From positions 98,828,001 through 98,892,000 of the forward strand of contig OZ231126.1 of NCBI GenBank assembly GCA_965153355.1: DNA of 64,000 bases. Reading direction: 5' to 3'. A program made the translations under genes and the position numbers. Source of the stretch: Flaccisagitta enflata (taxonomy: Eukaryota; Chaetognatha; Sagittoidea; Aphragmophora). Below the pieces are notes generated by a model. It saw only the letters and a program-made list of their open reading frames with translations. It searched no databases and was not told the origin of the DNA. Positions 21,703 to 32,447 of this stretch are shown here, piece after piece; positions within the stretch are counted from its first letter, which is position 1, and the number at the start of each line of letters is the position of its first letter.

Positions 21703-21856
21703 TTTTTAGTTGCGGACACGCAACTCTTTTAGGCTTTGTCCGTTCATCGTCAAATATCGTCCGTCCGTCCGTCAGCAACCATCAAAGTCGTGAAGCGCCA
21801 TGCATTTCCGCCCTGTACATCTGTCTGCAACATGGTGGCCGTGTATCGGCTTGTGT
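21703..21856 (-). mobile_element. Short hairpin element H (GTTGCGGACA palindrome)
   Basis: Palindrome AGTTGCGGACACGCAACT, a CGTCCGTCCGTCCGTC tract, GTGGCCGTGTATCGGCTTGT at the other end and a matching arm GTTGCAGAC near it. Confidence 0.75.
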
Positions 21857-21905
21857 TCTCATTCATTACAGTAAAAGATCTCATAAATGTTGGAAATGAT
21901 TTTAA

Positions 21906-21908
<3 letters not shown>

Positions 21909-21968
<60 letters not shown>

Positions 21969-22028
21969 CGTAGTTGTTTTGGATTTAAAATGTTTGTTTT
22001 TAAATGAAATGCTTTGTCTGGTGTGTGT

Positions 22029-22062
<34 letters not shown>

Positions 22063-22125
22063 CAATGTGTGTGTGTGATGTGTGTGTGTGTGTGTGTGCA
22101 TTGGTGTGTGTGTGTGTGTGTGTGT
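21909..22125. repeat. Interrupted (GT)n microsatellites
   Basis: Perfect GT at 21909-21966, then interrupted GT at 22021-22125. Confidence 0.9.
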
Positions 22126-22227
22126 TTTAGTCATAAAGGAATTTTGAAATTGACAAAATAATCAGTTATTTTGTTTTTTTGCGTCTGAAAAAATTTGTGG
22201 ATACGATTATCAACTATGCCTTTCATC

Positions 22228-22385
22228 TGCGTTGTTGTTGTTGTTATTGTTGTTGTTGTTGTTGTTATTTATTTGTTGTTTATTGTTGTTGTTGTTATTT
22301 GTTGTTTATTGTTATTGTCATTCATCAGTCTATGCATTCCACAATAATTGTCATTGTTGTCGTTGTCGTCGTCGTCGTCCGTCGT
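22228..22385. repeat. (GTT)n and (GTC)n trinucleotide repeats
   Basis: TTGTTGTTGTTATTGTTG runs, ending with GTCGTCGTC. The downstream 22386-22720 is unremarkable. Confidence 0.85.
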
Positions 22386-22719
22386 TTTGTATTTTCTAGT
22401 TTAGCATGAATATTCAGTATCTCCCTGATGATGATGAAGCGTGAATATCGATGATAGCGATGACTGGGCAATCAGCTGTGATGATTACCGCTTAGAAGCC
22501 ATGGACCAAAGTCAAAGAACCGCTCATCGCAGTATGCTAGAATGTGTATATATGTGGCAGAGGCCCAGGGAAAAAGTTTCATAAGCATCAGAGACCTCAA
22601 ACCATCGGCAGCAAGCAAATTTATGATAAAAATGAAATTGAATACTTACTTATTTACATTCAGTTAACTCTTTTTGCATTTTTTATCTTTTTCTTATTAT
22701 TCACGTTTCAGCCAAGCAT

Positions 22720-22910
22720 TTTAGACGTGTGTTACTCGACTCTTTACCCCGCTTTGTCCGTCTATTCGTCGGTTGGTCGTTCGGTTGATTGGTTGGTGCC
22801 CTTTTTCATTTTGAGCTAGCTGCTCCTGCCCAAATGCCCCAGTAACCATATCCATCAATGCCCCTGCCCACCTGCACGCGACTAGGGTAGCCGTGTATCC
22901 GGCCTTGTCA
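22720..22910 (-). mobile_element. Hairpin element H subfamily A
   Basis: Degraded palindrome GACGTGTGTTACTCGACT, CCCGCTTTGTCCGTC, a GGTTGGTCG tract, GCTCCTGCCCAAATG, CCTGCACGCGACTAGGGTAG and CCGTGTATCCGGCCTTGT. Confidence 0.75.
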
Positions 22911-23043
22911 TGTCTTCAACTGCACCAACATAAGAGTTTCTGTCAGTGCATCGGTCCGTTTGACCTTTGGTTTGTTAGATTTGTTAAGTGAAAAAATCAA
23001 TGAACTCGACAAGAATCACTTGCGGGAAATTCAAATCATTCTT

Positions 23044-23110
23044 CATCTCATCTCATCTCATCTCATCTCATCTCATCTCATCTCATTCATTCATTCATTC
23101 ATTCTTCATT
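23044..23110. repeat. (TCATC)n and (ATTC)n simple repeats
   Basis: A TCATCTCATC pentamer run followed by CATTCATTCATTC. Dispersed ATTCA units continue to about 23260. Confidence 0.85.
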
Positions 23111-23309
23111 CATTTGACAACATTCATCATTCACTGCATTTGTACATTTATCATGCTAATTGATTCATAACATTCACACTTATTCACACTTATTCATTCA
23201 TAATTCATTATTCATAAATTCTCATTCATTTTTACTTGATTCATGCATTCATTACATATGCACTTCATCAATGCAGTTGTCCACTGACCTGTGATACACT
23301 GCTTGATCG

Positions 23310-23523
23310 AACAAGGCCGGATACACGGCTACCCTAGTTGCGTGCGGTTGGGCAGGAGCAGTGCTGGAGAAGGTGCTAAGGGCATCTGGGCGGGCCGTAT
23401 GCTCGGCTGCCAAAAGTACAAAGAGGCCACAGCCGACAAACCAGCAACTGACCAACCGACCAACCAGCTTGGAAGCCAACGGGCGGACATGGCAGGGTGT
23501 AAGTCATGTGTACGCGACTAAAA
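23310..23523 (+). mobile_element. Hairpin element H subfamily A
   Basis: AACAAGGCCGGATACACGGC, AGTTGCGTGCGGTTGGGCAG, a CAACTGACCAACCGACCAACC tract starting at 23446 and a degraded palindrome AAGTCATGTGTACGCGACT followed by AAAA. Confidence 0.8.
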
Positions 23524-23577
23524 CCTAACTTACTTTCCTGATCCTCCTTCAATCATTTTTCCTCATCGCATTTTGGA

Positions 23578-24590
23578 TGGTGGTATGCCAAACCACCCAT
23601 AGTGTTCGTGATTTAGGTGTTTTCAAAGTGGTTTTGAGGTGTCATTGATAGTGATTTAGGGGGTTTTAGGTGAGTAGTTGAGTATATCCGGAAGCGACTA
23701 CTTACCGGGTCATCCACCTGAGTTGTCGGAATCTGTTAAGCTATTACTTGCTGATGTCAAGAGACATGGGTTTGAAATTGATCAAGTCTTAAAGAGTATA
23801 GATTGACATTTTTTGTGTTGAAATTACAGCCATTTTGGTCATGTAGTTTGTCTTTTACGTAGATTTGAATGGACAGGAGTGTTTTCCCATTCAACAGATT
23901 TTCCATCAAAAATTAAGAAATCTGCTAGCCTTCATTTTCATTATTTTTAAAGAATTCATGCGACAGAGCCAAGATTAATCTGAAATGAAAGATAAACTGA
24001 CAAACTTATCAAACTACTTTAAAATCGTCACTGATTCAAGCCTTTTTTGGATTGATGGCTCAGATGATTCAAAAAAGAATTGTGATGTTAACATGCACAA
24101 TTCCTGGAATTTATTGGAAAATCTGCTCAGTCCCGAAACAAAAGCTTTAACTTCAAATCTAATGTTAAAGACAAACTACTGGACCAAAATGGCTGAAATT
24201 TTGATACAAAAAATGTCAATCTATACTTTTTAAGACTTGATCAATTTCAAATCCATATCTCTTGGCATCAGAGAGTAAAAGCTTAACAGAATCAAACAAC
24301 TCAGGTGGATGACCCTGTATGTATCCATTTAAGAATAATCATTTGGATATTCCCATAGTGTTGGTGATTTAGGTGTTTGGGTGATTTAAGGGGTGTCGGT
24401 GATGTTGATTTGGGGGTTTTGGGTGGTGGTTGAGTATATAACGCCGCTAGTATGCCAAAACCACCCATGGTGTTGGTGATTTAGGTGTTTGGGTGGTTTT
24501 AGGGGTGTCAGCGATGGTGATTTGGGGGTTTTGGGCGGTGGTTGGGTATGTTATGTCTCTAGTATGCCAAAACCACCCATAGTTTAGATC
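23578..24590. repeat. About 110-130-bp tandem repeat interrupted by a MITE
   Basis: Units of TATGCCAAAACCACCCATAG, TGTTGGTGATTTAGGTGTTT, GGTGATTTGGGGGTTTTGGG and GTGGTTGGGTAT. One copy lies before and about two after the MITE at 23705-24317. A hairpin-element tail (AACCGACAGACATAGCGGGC, GTTGCGTGCACGTGAC) follows at 24593-24636. Confidence 0.75.
23705..24317. mobile_element. Foldback MITE family G, TA target duplication
   Basis: TA-CCGGGTCATCCACCTGAGTT at the left and the inverse ending AACTCAGGTGGATGACCCTG-TA at the right. The arms are similar for about 190 bp, e.g. AAATTGATCAAGTCTTAAAG in both. An open frame at 23985-24233 is internal and non-coding in my judgement. Ends resemble family E (CAGGGTC), so both may share a transposase source. 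Confidence 0.85.
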
Positions 24591-24740
24591 AACCGACAGA
24601 CATAGCGGGCTTTAGAGTTGCGTGCACGTGACGAAACAGTAACAACTACATTTGGCAGTTCACAGATCATTTTTTCTTTGCTTGACCGAGATAGATGTTA
24701 ATCTATGCATCTTTGAGATTTTTTCTGGAATAAACATCAT

Positions 24741-25037
24741 TTTTAGTCGTGGCATGCGACTTTATAACCGGCTATGTCGGTTGTTCCATTTCTCAGTTTC
24801 TCCATCTGCCCGTTCTGTCCATCCGTCCGTCCATCTGTTTGGCCGGCCGGCCGTCCATCCGTCCATCTGTCCGTCCATCTGTCCTTCCTTCCGTCCATAA
24901 CCATCAGCTTTTTCAGCGTTTAGGAGCGGTTTTTGCATTACTATTCCTGCCCAATAGCTTGGGTTAGCCTTTTCATCTCTGCCCCTGCCCCACCCACCCG
25001 CAACTTCAGTAGCCATGTATACGACTATAAGTCCTTG
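24741..25037 (-). mobile_element. Hairpin element H with long CCGTCCATCTGT tract
   Basis: Stem AGTCGTGGCATGCGACT, a CCATCCGTCCGTCCATC tract (24815-24897), TTTTTCAGCG, CTATTCCTGCCCAATAGC, CACCCGCAACTTCAGTAGCC and GTATACGACTATAAGTCCTTG. Confidence 0.65.
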
Positions 25038-25260
25038 TTAGTTGCGGACATGCAATTGTATAAGAGACTTCATCCGTCCAATGGCCTGTCAATCTGTAAC
25101 GCACAAGTCAATAAGTCTGAAAATAAATGTTTCATAGGTTTTTTTAATGGTGTGTATAAGTTAAAGGGAGTAGGTGCGGGTTGTTGATTGGGGTTGGGTG
25201 CCCCTGCCCACCTATCCGTAACGAAAATGTGATCCCACCTCACTTGTTTACTGCTTTGAA
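25037..25260 (-). mobile_element. Hairpin element H subfamily C
   Basis: AGTTGCGGACATGCAATT, TATAAGAGACTTCATCCGTCC, GCACAAGTC, GGTTGGGTGCCCCTGCCCAC, CTATCCGTAACG and GTGATCCCACCTCACTTGTTT. Subfamily C ends in CTTGTTT after a CCCGC/CCCACCTC block instead of GGCCTTGTT. From 25261 to 25850 there is only a GTCCGTCGTCAGTCCGTC remnant near 25710. Confidence 0.6.
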
Positions 25261-25849
25261 GAACTTTATGATTGTAATTAGAAAGAAATGACAAAAGAAA
25301 AAGATGTTCTGCACGTTTTTGACCTAAATAATCCCGCTGCCGATGGTTTTTGGTTACTGAGGGTCATGAAACTTCGCATTTTGTTTTAATTCGCACATAT
25401 CAACATGCGCTCATACTGCGATTGAGGTCTGGCAGCTTTGGTCAGGTCCTCGCGATATTACCACAGTCAGCTAATCATCCTTTGTTTATGAGATGGATGG
25501 AGGATCAAAAATTCTCTCCAAACAAATGTTACTACAAATAATGTGAAAGGTCACTTGAATACTATTTTGTCAGTGCTATGACTCTTGGCTCTAAAACCTA
25601 GTCCTTTAGTTTATCCATTGGTCTGATCGTCTGCCCCACTTTTGTTTGTTTCCCAAATAGCATTTCTGACTCTACCTTTTGTCCGGAGTCCGATCATCAG
25701 GTCATTCAGTCCCGTCCGTCGTCAGTCCGTCTGCTACCTTTGGTTTTTGCAGTCTGCCTCATGCTCTTGCCAAGTGATCAAGTGACCTCAAATAAATTTC
25801 TTCCCTGCGTGACTGAGGGTAGCCGATATCCAGCGTCTAAAAACAGTGT

Positions 25850-26720
25850 GAGAGATGGTTGGCGGAGAGGTGGGTGGAAGAATAGCGAGTGGAGGGTGAG
25901 GCCAGAGAGGCGAGTGGTGAGGCGAGGTGGGAGTGGCTAAAGCGAGATCGCTTGGGGTTGGGATTGGGAGGCAGAGGTCAGAGATCTTGAGGTGGGGTTT
26001 CCTGGGCGAGGCCGGGAGAGGGGCAGGGTAGATACCCGGAGGCAGGAGTTTCTGAGGCTTGGGAGGCAGGAGGCGGGAGGCAGGTGAGAATCTTGGGCAG
26101 GAGTTTCTGGAGGCGGGAGGCCGAGGCGAGGCGAGGCGAGGTAGGATATGGTGGGGTTTCTGGGCGGGAGGCAGGAGCAGGAGGCAGGAGATGGGCAGGA
26201 GTTTCTGGAGCCCAGGAGGCAGAGGCGGGAGGAGCGAAATGCCAGAGCAAGAGGCAGGAGGAAGCGGGAGTTGCGGGAGGCGGGAGTTGCCTAGAAGTGG
26301 AGTTGACCAGGTGCAGGAGGGCGGAGGAGGGTAGGGTAAGGTTGTTGGGCAGCAGTCAGGAAGCGAGGCAGGGAGGCGAGGTAGGGGCTGAGGAGGCAGG
26401 GAGCGGGAGAGGGAGGTGGTGGTGGGCGTAATTGGGAGTGGAGGCCAGAGGCGGAGGGCAGAAGTGGGAGCTAGAGGAGGAACAGAGCAGGGTGCAGATG
26501 GGAGGCAGGAGCCAGAGTTGCAGGAGGCAGGGAGGCTGGAGGCAGAGGTGGGAGGCTGGAGGCGGGAGGTGAGGCGGAGGCAGGAGGCAGAGGCAGGAGT
26601 TCTGAACATGGTTTGACTTCTCACAGGAGTGCGGGTGCGTCAAGGGGCAGGAGCAGGTGGGGGAGTTGATGGGCGGGAGTTGATGGGCAGGGCTAGAGCG
26701 GGCTACTGGGCTAGGCTGCA
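25850..26720. repeat. G-rich GGGAGGCAGGAG degenerate repeat
   Basis: Nearly all purine-rich on the plus strand, built of GGAGGCGGGAGGCAGGAG-like units with many GGG and GGAGG runs. Overlapping Pro/Leu-rich minus-strand frames (up to 278 codons) are composition artefacts. There is good potential for G-quadruplex structure. Confidence 0.85.
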
Positions 26721-27369
26721 GGGAAAGGGTGTAAAGGAATAAGCAATGAGGCAGCTAAATGGAGCAGCAGGAAATGCGAGGCTGGAGTAATTAACAGAAG
26801 CAGATAAGGTTCTGCATTAGTTTGAGCTGGATTTGGGTGGTTTGAGCTGCTTGAAGCTGTCTGCCTCTGCAATTGACAATTTTGTTTATTTAGTACTTTC
26901 TTTAATGTTCATAATAAAAGCGCTAATCACCAGAAGAAAGAAAAGTCATAATGCTGGAGAAAACAGAGGAAAAACAGAGTGGATACATGGCAGGAGCAGT
27001 GCTGGAGAAGGTTATTTAGAGCATCTGGACAGAGCTATATGTACTCAAAAGCAACACCAAAAGAAGTAATAGCAGGGCACTGTCGGACCAATTCTTTATG
27101 GGCGCTTATGAATTTTAATCTTTTATTTTTCTATTTCGCCATTTTTCTCAAGATCTATATTTTCAGTGATCTCATTTGAGCCTAGTAATAACAACAAGGT
27201 GGATGCAGCTGATGCTTTGAGTGGGCAGGGGCCATAACTGAGAGTGAAGTGGGTATTTAGGCCAGAAGCAATAATTAGCTGGTAACATAAAAAAGTTAAG
27301 TGTACAGCGGACAGACAACAGACCCGTGGACGGACCGACAAAGCGGGAGTGCTGGGCTATAATTGCAGC

Positions 27370-27590
27370 CATATGCATTAGTGAAGTGAGAAGGCATAGG
27401 AGGAGGTGAGGTAGGGAGAGGGGGTGGATGGAGGGAAGAGGAGAGGGAGAGGGAAGGAGGAGAGCAAAGGAGAGGAGGAAGGCGAGAGGAGAGGAGAGGA
27501 GGATAGAGAGGGAGGGAGAGAGAGGGAGGGAGAGGGAGGAAGAGAGAGAGGGAGGGAGATGGAAATGGGAGGGAGGGAGGAACAGGTCGC
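27370..27590. repeat. GGGAGA purine tract
   Basis: GGAGAGGGAGAGGGAAGGAG-type units leading into CAGGTCGCTTAAGGGCAATA at 27583, a J/K-type end. 26721-27369 has only a fragment GGCAGGAGCAGTGCTGGAGA near 26990, shared with the hairpin element at 23310. Confidence 0.75.
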
Positions 27591-27714
27591 TTAAGGGCAA
27601 TATGTGGTCATGTGTTTTCCAATGACCCTGCTTTACCTGGTGCATTAGTCAGAATAGGCAGACAGCACAAGCAGGACAAGTCTTAGCAGAACAGAGTTGC
27701 ATTCATACATACAA

Positions 27715-28287
27715 GAAAGAACAAGTCATCCAAGGAACGCACATGGTCAGCATTGCCCAATGCCCTGCTTGGGGTGATTAGCTGAAGAAGTGGAGTGAGA
27801 GCAGGGCAGGCAGCAGGCCGATGTCACCAGAGGACACAGGGGTGAATTTCCATACGTCCTGAGAGGGCATATTTGGGGTAATTTTCTGTGATGTTCATTG
27901 GGAATTTTGAATTTTTATCGATTTTTTGTCAATTTGCCATGTTATTCCATGAGAATTTGAGGCCTGAGAGAAAGGATTTAGGGCCCAAGAGGCTGGATTT
28001 GGGGCCCAAGAGGCTGGATTTGAGGCCTGAGAGGCTGGATTTGAGGCCGAGGCAAGTTTGGGCCTGAGGGCTGGATTTGAGCCTGAGAATGGATTCAGGC
28101 CCTGAGGGAGCAGATTTGAGCCTGAGAGGAGTGTAATTGAGCCTGAAGGCCAGGTTTGAGAGGCTGAGAAGGCCGTTTGAGGCCTGAGAGGCAGGAAGCT
28201 TTGGAGGGGCTGTCTGGTGTGCAGACCAGGTGACATGAAATTCACCCCTGTGTCCTACAGGACATCGGCCCTTCAGGCCGCTGCCCA
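27715..28287. mobile_element. K element
   Basis: Starts near AACAAGTCATCCAAGG with a CAGCATTGCCCAATGCCCTG segment. The inner inverted pair is GGACACAGGGGTGAATTTC (27833) and GAAATTCACCCCTGTGTCC (28238). A GAGGCCTGAGAGGCTGGATTT-type 21-bp array lies at 27955-28200. The right end is GGACATCGGCCCTTCAGGCC, GCTGCCC. Confidence 0.65.
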
Positions 28288-29044
28288 GAATAGACAGACA
28301 GGGCAGGGCAAGCGGCAGAGAGACAGAGAAAGATAGAGAGAGACAGAGACAGGGCAGAGACAGACACAGACAGACAGACAGTGAGAGACAGACACACACA
28401 AACACACACACACACACACACAGAGGCGCATTAATATAATGAGGAGAGAGAAGGAACTGAAAAACACAAAAACAATTTTAGGATTTTATTCCAGTCGGCG
28501 AGAGCCGCCTTTACTGGTATAATTTTGGCATGAAACTCCCTGGACTAAAACTGCTGTAATTTCTAAACCAGTTAAACTAGAAACTCCCGAAACAACTGCA
28601 AAAAGGCTTTAAATGGTCTTTCTCAGTGAGCCCAGTTAGTTTAGTCGTCTGCCGTCTCCTGCATATATTGAGCTAGCTGCATCATTTCTATCCAAACAAG
28701 GCCAAGAGATGTCCAATAGATGCGTCCTCTTTAGACATAAGATATTATCATACAAATTATTAAGATATATAGATATCAAGATATAAAAATATAAAAATAT
28801 AAAGATTCAGAGATAAAGAGAAAAATATAAACTGATTTCTCTCTTCCCCCTAACCCGTCTCCCCACTCTCTCCCCACGCCTCCCCACCCACGCCTCCCCA
28901 CCCCTCCCCTATCCTCCCCTGCCCTCCCCACCTCCCCGCCTCCACCCCCCCGCCTCATCCTGACGAAGAGACATGAAGGGACTTGGAGAGACATGATGAG
29001 ATATGGAGAGATATGGAGAGACATGAAGAGACATGAGGAAACAT
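28288..29044. other. Simple repeats and unassigned DNA
   Basis: GACAGACAGAGA and (CA)n up to 28425, then at 28498 GGCGAGAGCCGCC with TTTACTGGTATAA, a right-end fragment of repeat family D, a C-rich run CCTCCCCACCC at 28850-28955, and otherwise nothing I can support. Confidence 0.5.
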
Positions 29045-29480
29045 GAGGAGACATAAGAGACATATAGACACAGGAAGAGACATAAGAGACATAAGAGACA
29101 TAAGAGACATAAGAGACATAAGAGACCTAAGAGCTAAAAGAGACATAAGAGATATAAGAGATATAAGAGATGTGAGATATAAGAGATATAAGAGACATAA
29201 GAGACATATGAGACATATAGGAGACATAGGAGACATAAGAGACATAAGAGACATATAGGAGACAAAAGAGACATAAGAGACATAAGAGACATAAGAGACA
29301 TACGAGACCTAAGAGCTAAAAGAGACATAAGAGACATAAGAGATGTGAGATATAAGAGATATAAGAGATATAAGAGACATATGAGACATAAAGGAGACAT
29401 AGGAGACATAAGAGACATAAAGGAGAGAAAAGAGACATAAGAGATGTAAGAGACATGAAGAGAGATAAGAGACATGAAGA
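29045..29480. repeat. 9-bp minisatellite AGACATAAG
   Basis: About 45 units of AGACATAAG with variants such as AGATATAAG and AGACATAGG, including two copies of a higher-order block with CCTAAGAGCTAAAAG (29127 and 29307). Because 9 is a multiple of three, all frames look open; not coding. Confidence 0.9.
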
Positions 29481-29639
29481 GAAATGAAGAGAAAACCTTA
29501 GAAATCGCATTTAGAAATTTTCGCGTTCATCATACATACATATAAATAGTTCTCTTATAAGATGGGATAGCATCTAAAACAAATCTTCTTGAGTCAAAAA
29601 AGTCATATTCATCTAAATTTCTTAGGAATCTAATTTTAG

Positions 29640-30050
29640 GTTCTGGGTGGCCTGCAAGCCCCCTTGAAAAACGCATCCCAAAAACTGCCAAATACACCAA
29701 GTTTCATCCAAATTCGTTGAAAAATGCCCAAGTTATGCACATTTTTCATTTTTAGGATAGTGGACTGGTTGGGTGGTAGGCTGGATTGGCCGGTTAGCAT
29801 ACTGAAATCTTTACAAATCACATACATATGATCAGTCTTTTCATTTAGAGACTGCATACAAAATTTCAACTATATTGGTTGAAAAATACCCAAGTTATGC
29901 ATGTTTTTCACTTTTAAGCCAGTAGGCTGGTTGGGTGGTAGGGTGGTTTGGCTGGTTAACATGCTGAAGTCTTTATAGATCACATACATATATTGAGTCC
30001 TTCCATTTAGAGACTACAAACCTGGTTGGGCTGGTTGGGCGGATCGGATC
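29640..30050. repeat. About 163-bp tandem duplication
   Basis: TTGAAAAATGCCCAAGTTAT at 29716 recurs as TTGAAAAATACCCAAGTTAT at 29878, with GGCTGGTTGGGTGGTAGG and ATCACATACATAT blocks in both. A partial third unit ends near 30050. Function unknown. Confidence 0.75.
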
Positions 30051-30146
30051 ATAACATATGCATAGGATGTAAAGCGCTTACCCTAGGTACAACCTCTCCA
30101 AATATGAAGCAAAGGCCTTTGGTCAAGGCGTTCAAAAGTTAGCCCA

Positions 30147-30428
30147 TTTTTAGTCGCGTGCAACAGACAGCAACAGATTCTACACCCCGCTTTGTCTGTC
30201 GGTCTGTTCGTCGGTTGGTCACACTTTACTTTTTTTATGATTTTTATTTTTGGACCTCACTGCTGCTGCCCAAATGGTCTAGTGACCTCAAATATGGCCC
30301 CTGCGGCCAAGTAGGCTAATAAGGTGCGACGTGTGAATCGTCGAACGAATGCGTTACCCAACAGACCAACCGACCAACCAACCAACGGACACAGCCAGTT
30401 ATGGAGGTGCTTTGTCGCACCTAAAAAG
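30147..30428 (-). mobile_element. Hairpin element H, rearranged
   Basis: TTTTTAGTCGCGTGC then an inserted AACAGACAGCAACAG, ACCCCGCTTTGTCTGTCGG, CACACTTTACTTTTTTTATG, CTGCCCAAATGGTCTAGTG and CAAATATGGCCCCTGC. The end is fused to a second hairpin-like piece (30331-30428) with an ACCGACCAACCAACC tract and TTTGTCGCACCTAAAAAG. Confidence 0.6.
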
Positions 30429-31499
30429 GAGAATTAGCTCTTTCTTAGCTATTAATTTCATGCGTAGTATCGTTTGGCCCCAAAAGCTTACCAACTCTCA
30501 AACGCTTCATGAGAAAATGGGAAATCCAAAAAACTCTGCAGGACTCAAAAAAACTGAAGGGACTTCGTCTCGTCGACGTTTTTCCAAAACAGGCAATAAA
30601 AAAAGGTAGAAAAAGGTATATTAAAATTTATTTTAAAATTTCAAAACTGATGAATGGCGTATTGCTACACTGTCAAGTACAATGGCCAATGTCATTCAGC
30701 ATAGTGTACACTGATGCTGTTTAGTTTGGGAACAAAAAATTTGTTCCATTTTCTTTTGCCCTTCAGTTATAAACAAGGCTGGATTCTCAGCTATTCCAGT
30801 TACAACCAGGGTGGGTATTTGAGGTCACTTCAGCCTTTGGGCAGGAGCAGGGAGACCAAAAAATAGAAAAAAATTTAAATGTAACTGACGGATGGATGAA
30901 CTGATGGATGGGCAAAGCGGGATGGAGTTGTAAGGCTGGATTCTCGGCAAAGTAAAATTGCAAACAGAGGTGGTGGGCAGAAGCGAAATTAATCAATAGT
31001 TTTTGACTAAAATTGATTGAGGGTGGGTGGGCAGGGGGAGTGAGGAAAAAGGCTTACAAAGAATTTGGGTTGGGGCTGTGGTGTGGGTTATGTGACTAAT
31101 AACATTCAAAAAAATATTTTTTTGAAATATGGATGCTAGAACATTAAATAAATGTCTATTGAAAGAGCATTTGGATAATAAGACCTGGAGCAAACAGTGT
31201 TTATTGAAAGCGCGTTTGAAATTTATTTCAATCACCCTGTGGTGGTTTGATTTCTTGAACGGCACTGGTGTGGTGCGATGTGGCCTTGGAGGCCTTGGAG
31301 GGCTAAATGAGATTGTTTTCCTATCTACGGCCTCAAATTTCCGCGCACGAAGTTGCAGACTTGTACATAACCACACATTCTAGATACAGGCTTGTACATA
31401 ACAACACATATTGCATTTTGCATCAAGGATCCATCAACAGGACGACTGCCACTGCCACTATCTTACACCACCAACCTCGCCATGGCTATGATCCAAAAG
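30429..31499. other. Mostly unassigned DNA with a degraded hairpin element
   Basis: 30773-30950 has AACAAGGCTGGATTCTCAGC, TTTGGGCAGGAGCAGGGAG, a GACGGATGGATG tract and GGCAAAGCGGGATGGAGTTG. A 71-codon frame at 30509-30724 (start MRKWEIQKTLQDSKKLKG) is helix-like but lacks clear splice sites. The frames around 31129-31383 have no support on either strand. Confidence 0.35.
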
Positions 31500-31690
31500 G
31501 AAACAACAGCAACAAACAACCACAAAAGCAAACGACAACAACAACAAGAAAAACAACAACATCAACAACAACAACATGAAGAGACCACAACATCAACAAC
31601 ATCAACGACATCAACAACAACAACATGAAGAGACCACAACTTCAACATGAAGACACAACAACAACAACATAAAGAGACTACAACAACAAG
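31500..31690. repeat. (CAA)n-rich tract with CATGAAGAGACCACAA units
   Basis: Imperfect CAACAACAACATGAAGAGAC repeats. 31691-32004 shows no further feature. Confidence 0.7.
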
Positions 31691-32004
31691 AGACAACAAG
31701 CAGCGATGATGCCACGGTTATCACACAATTGTGGCAACGAGAGAAGATCAAAAACATGGTACAAATGGCCAGGAATTTCACGTTAAAAATCTATTTACAC
31801 GCCATTCATCCCTCCGTGGTATATATGCTGGTACTACATTGAGACGTCGGCGGCGGTTCCCTCGGTGTGCCCTTGATGGCCTTGATGGGATCAAGTTAAG
31901 TAGAACGTCCACTTTTGGGTCTTCATATTCAAGCTTCAGCTACTACTTCACCGCACTTCCCAATTCTATTTTTTTCTATCTCACTAATTACGCCAAAAGT
32001 AAAA

Positions 32005-32232
32005 TAAACAAGGCCAGCACCTTACAGTCGCGTGCTGTTGTTAAGACCAAAAGACTAAAAGATTAAAAGACCAAAAGTCTAAGAGACTAAATGTAAATTG
32101 ACTCATAATAACTTTAAGTGACTTAAAATGACTTAAAATAGCGTAAAACAACGAAAAAAAGCTAAGCGTCTCCGAAAGACCAACCGACGGACGGACAGAG
32201 TGGGTTGTAGAGTCACGTGCACGCGACTAAAA
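32005..32232 (+). mobile_element. Complete hairpin element H, subfamily B
   Basis: AACAAGGCCAGCACCTTACA, GTCGCGTGCTGTTGTTAAGA, AAAGACTAAAAG units, TGACTTAAAATGACTTAAAA decamers, GACCAACCGACGGACGGAC, then AGTCACGTGCACGCGACT and AAAAAA. A close relative is at 55874-56127. Confidence 0.85.
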
Positions 32233-32447
32233 AAGGAAAAAAGAATAATTGAAAATTTTCTCCGTCTCGCGTCCAATTTTTTATAATTGTCAAAAAAGAA
32301 AAAAAAAGGGAAAAAGCTGTGTCCAATTAGCCTTCACGATTTGTATGGAGGGATGAAGAAGCCCATGTTAAAGAATCAGGATTTGAAGGAATTTGTGTTT
32401 CAAATTCCTGTTTTGTAGAAGGTTAATACTTTTTACAGCATCAGTTA

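Noticed and set aside
23985-24233. 82-codon plus-strand frame
   Set aside because: Lies inside MITE G and spans its inverted arm; no homology.
25788-26624. 278-codon minus-strand Pro/Leu-rich frame
   Set aside because: It lies wholly in the G-rich repeat, several frames on both strands are open, and there is no domain or splice signal.
30509-30724. 71-codon plus-strand frame with helix-like sequence
   Set aside because: No clear acceptor, no family, and it runs into AT-rich sequence.
31129-31383. Overlapping frames on both strands
   Set aside because: Neither shows motif or splice support.
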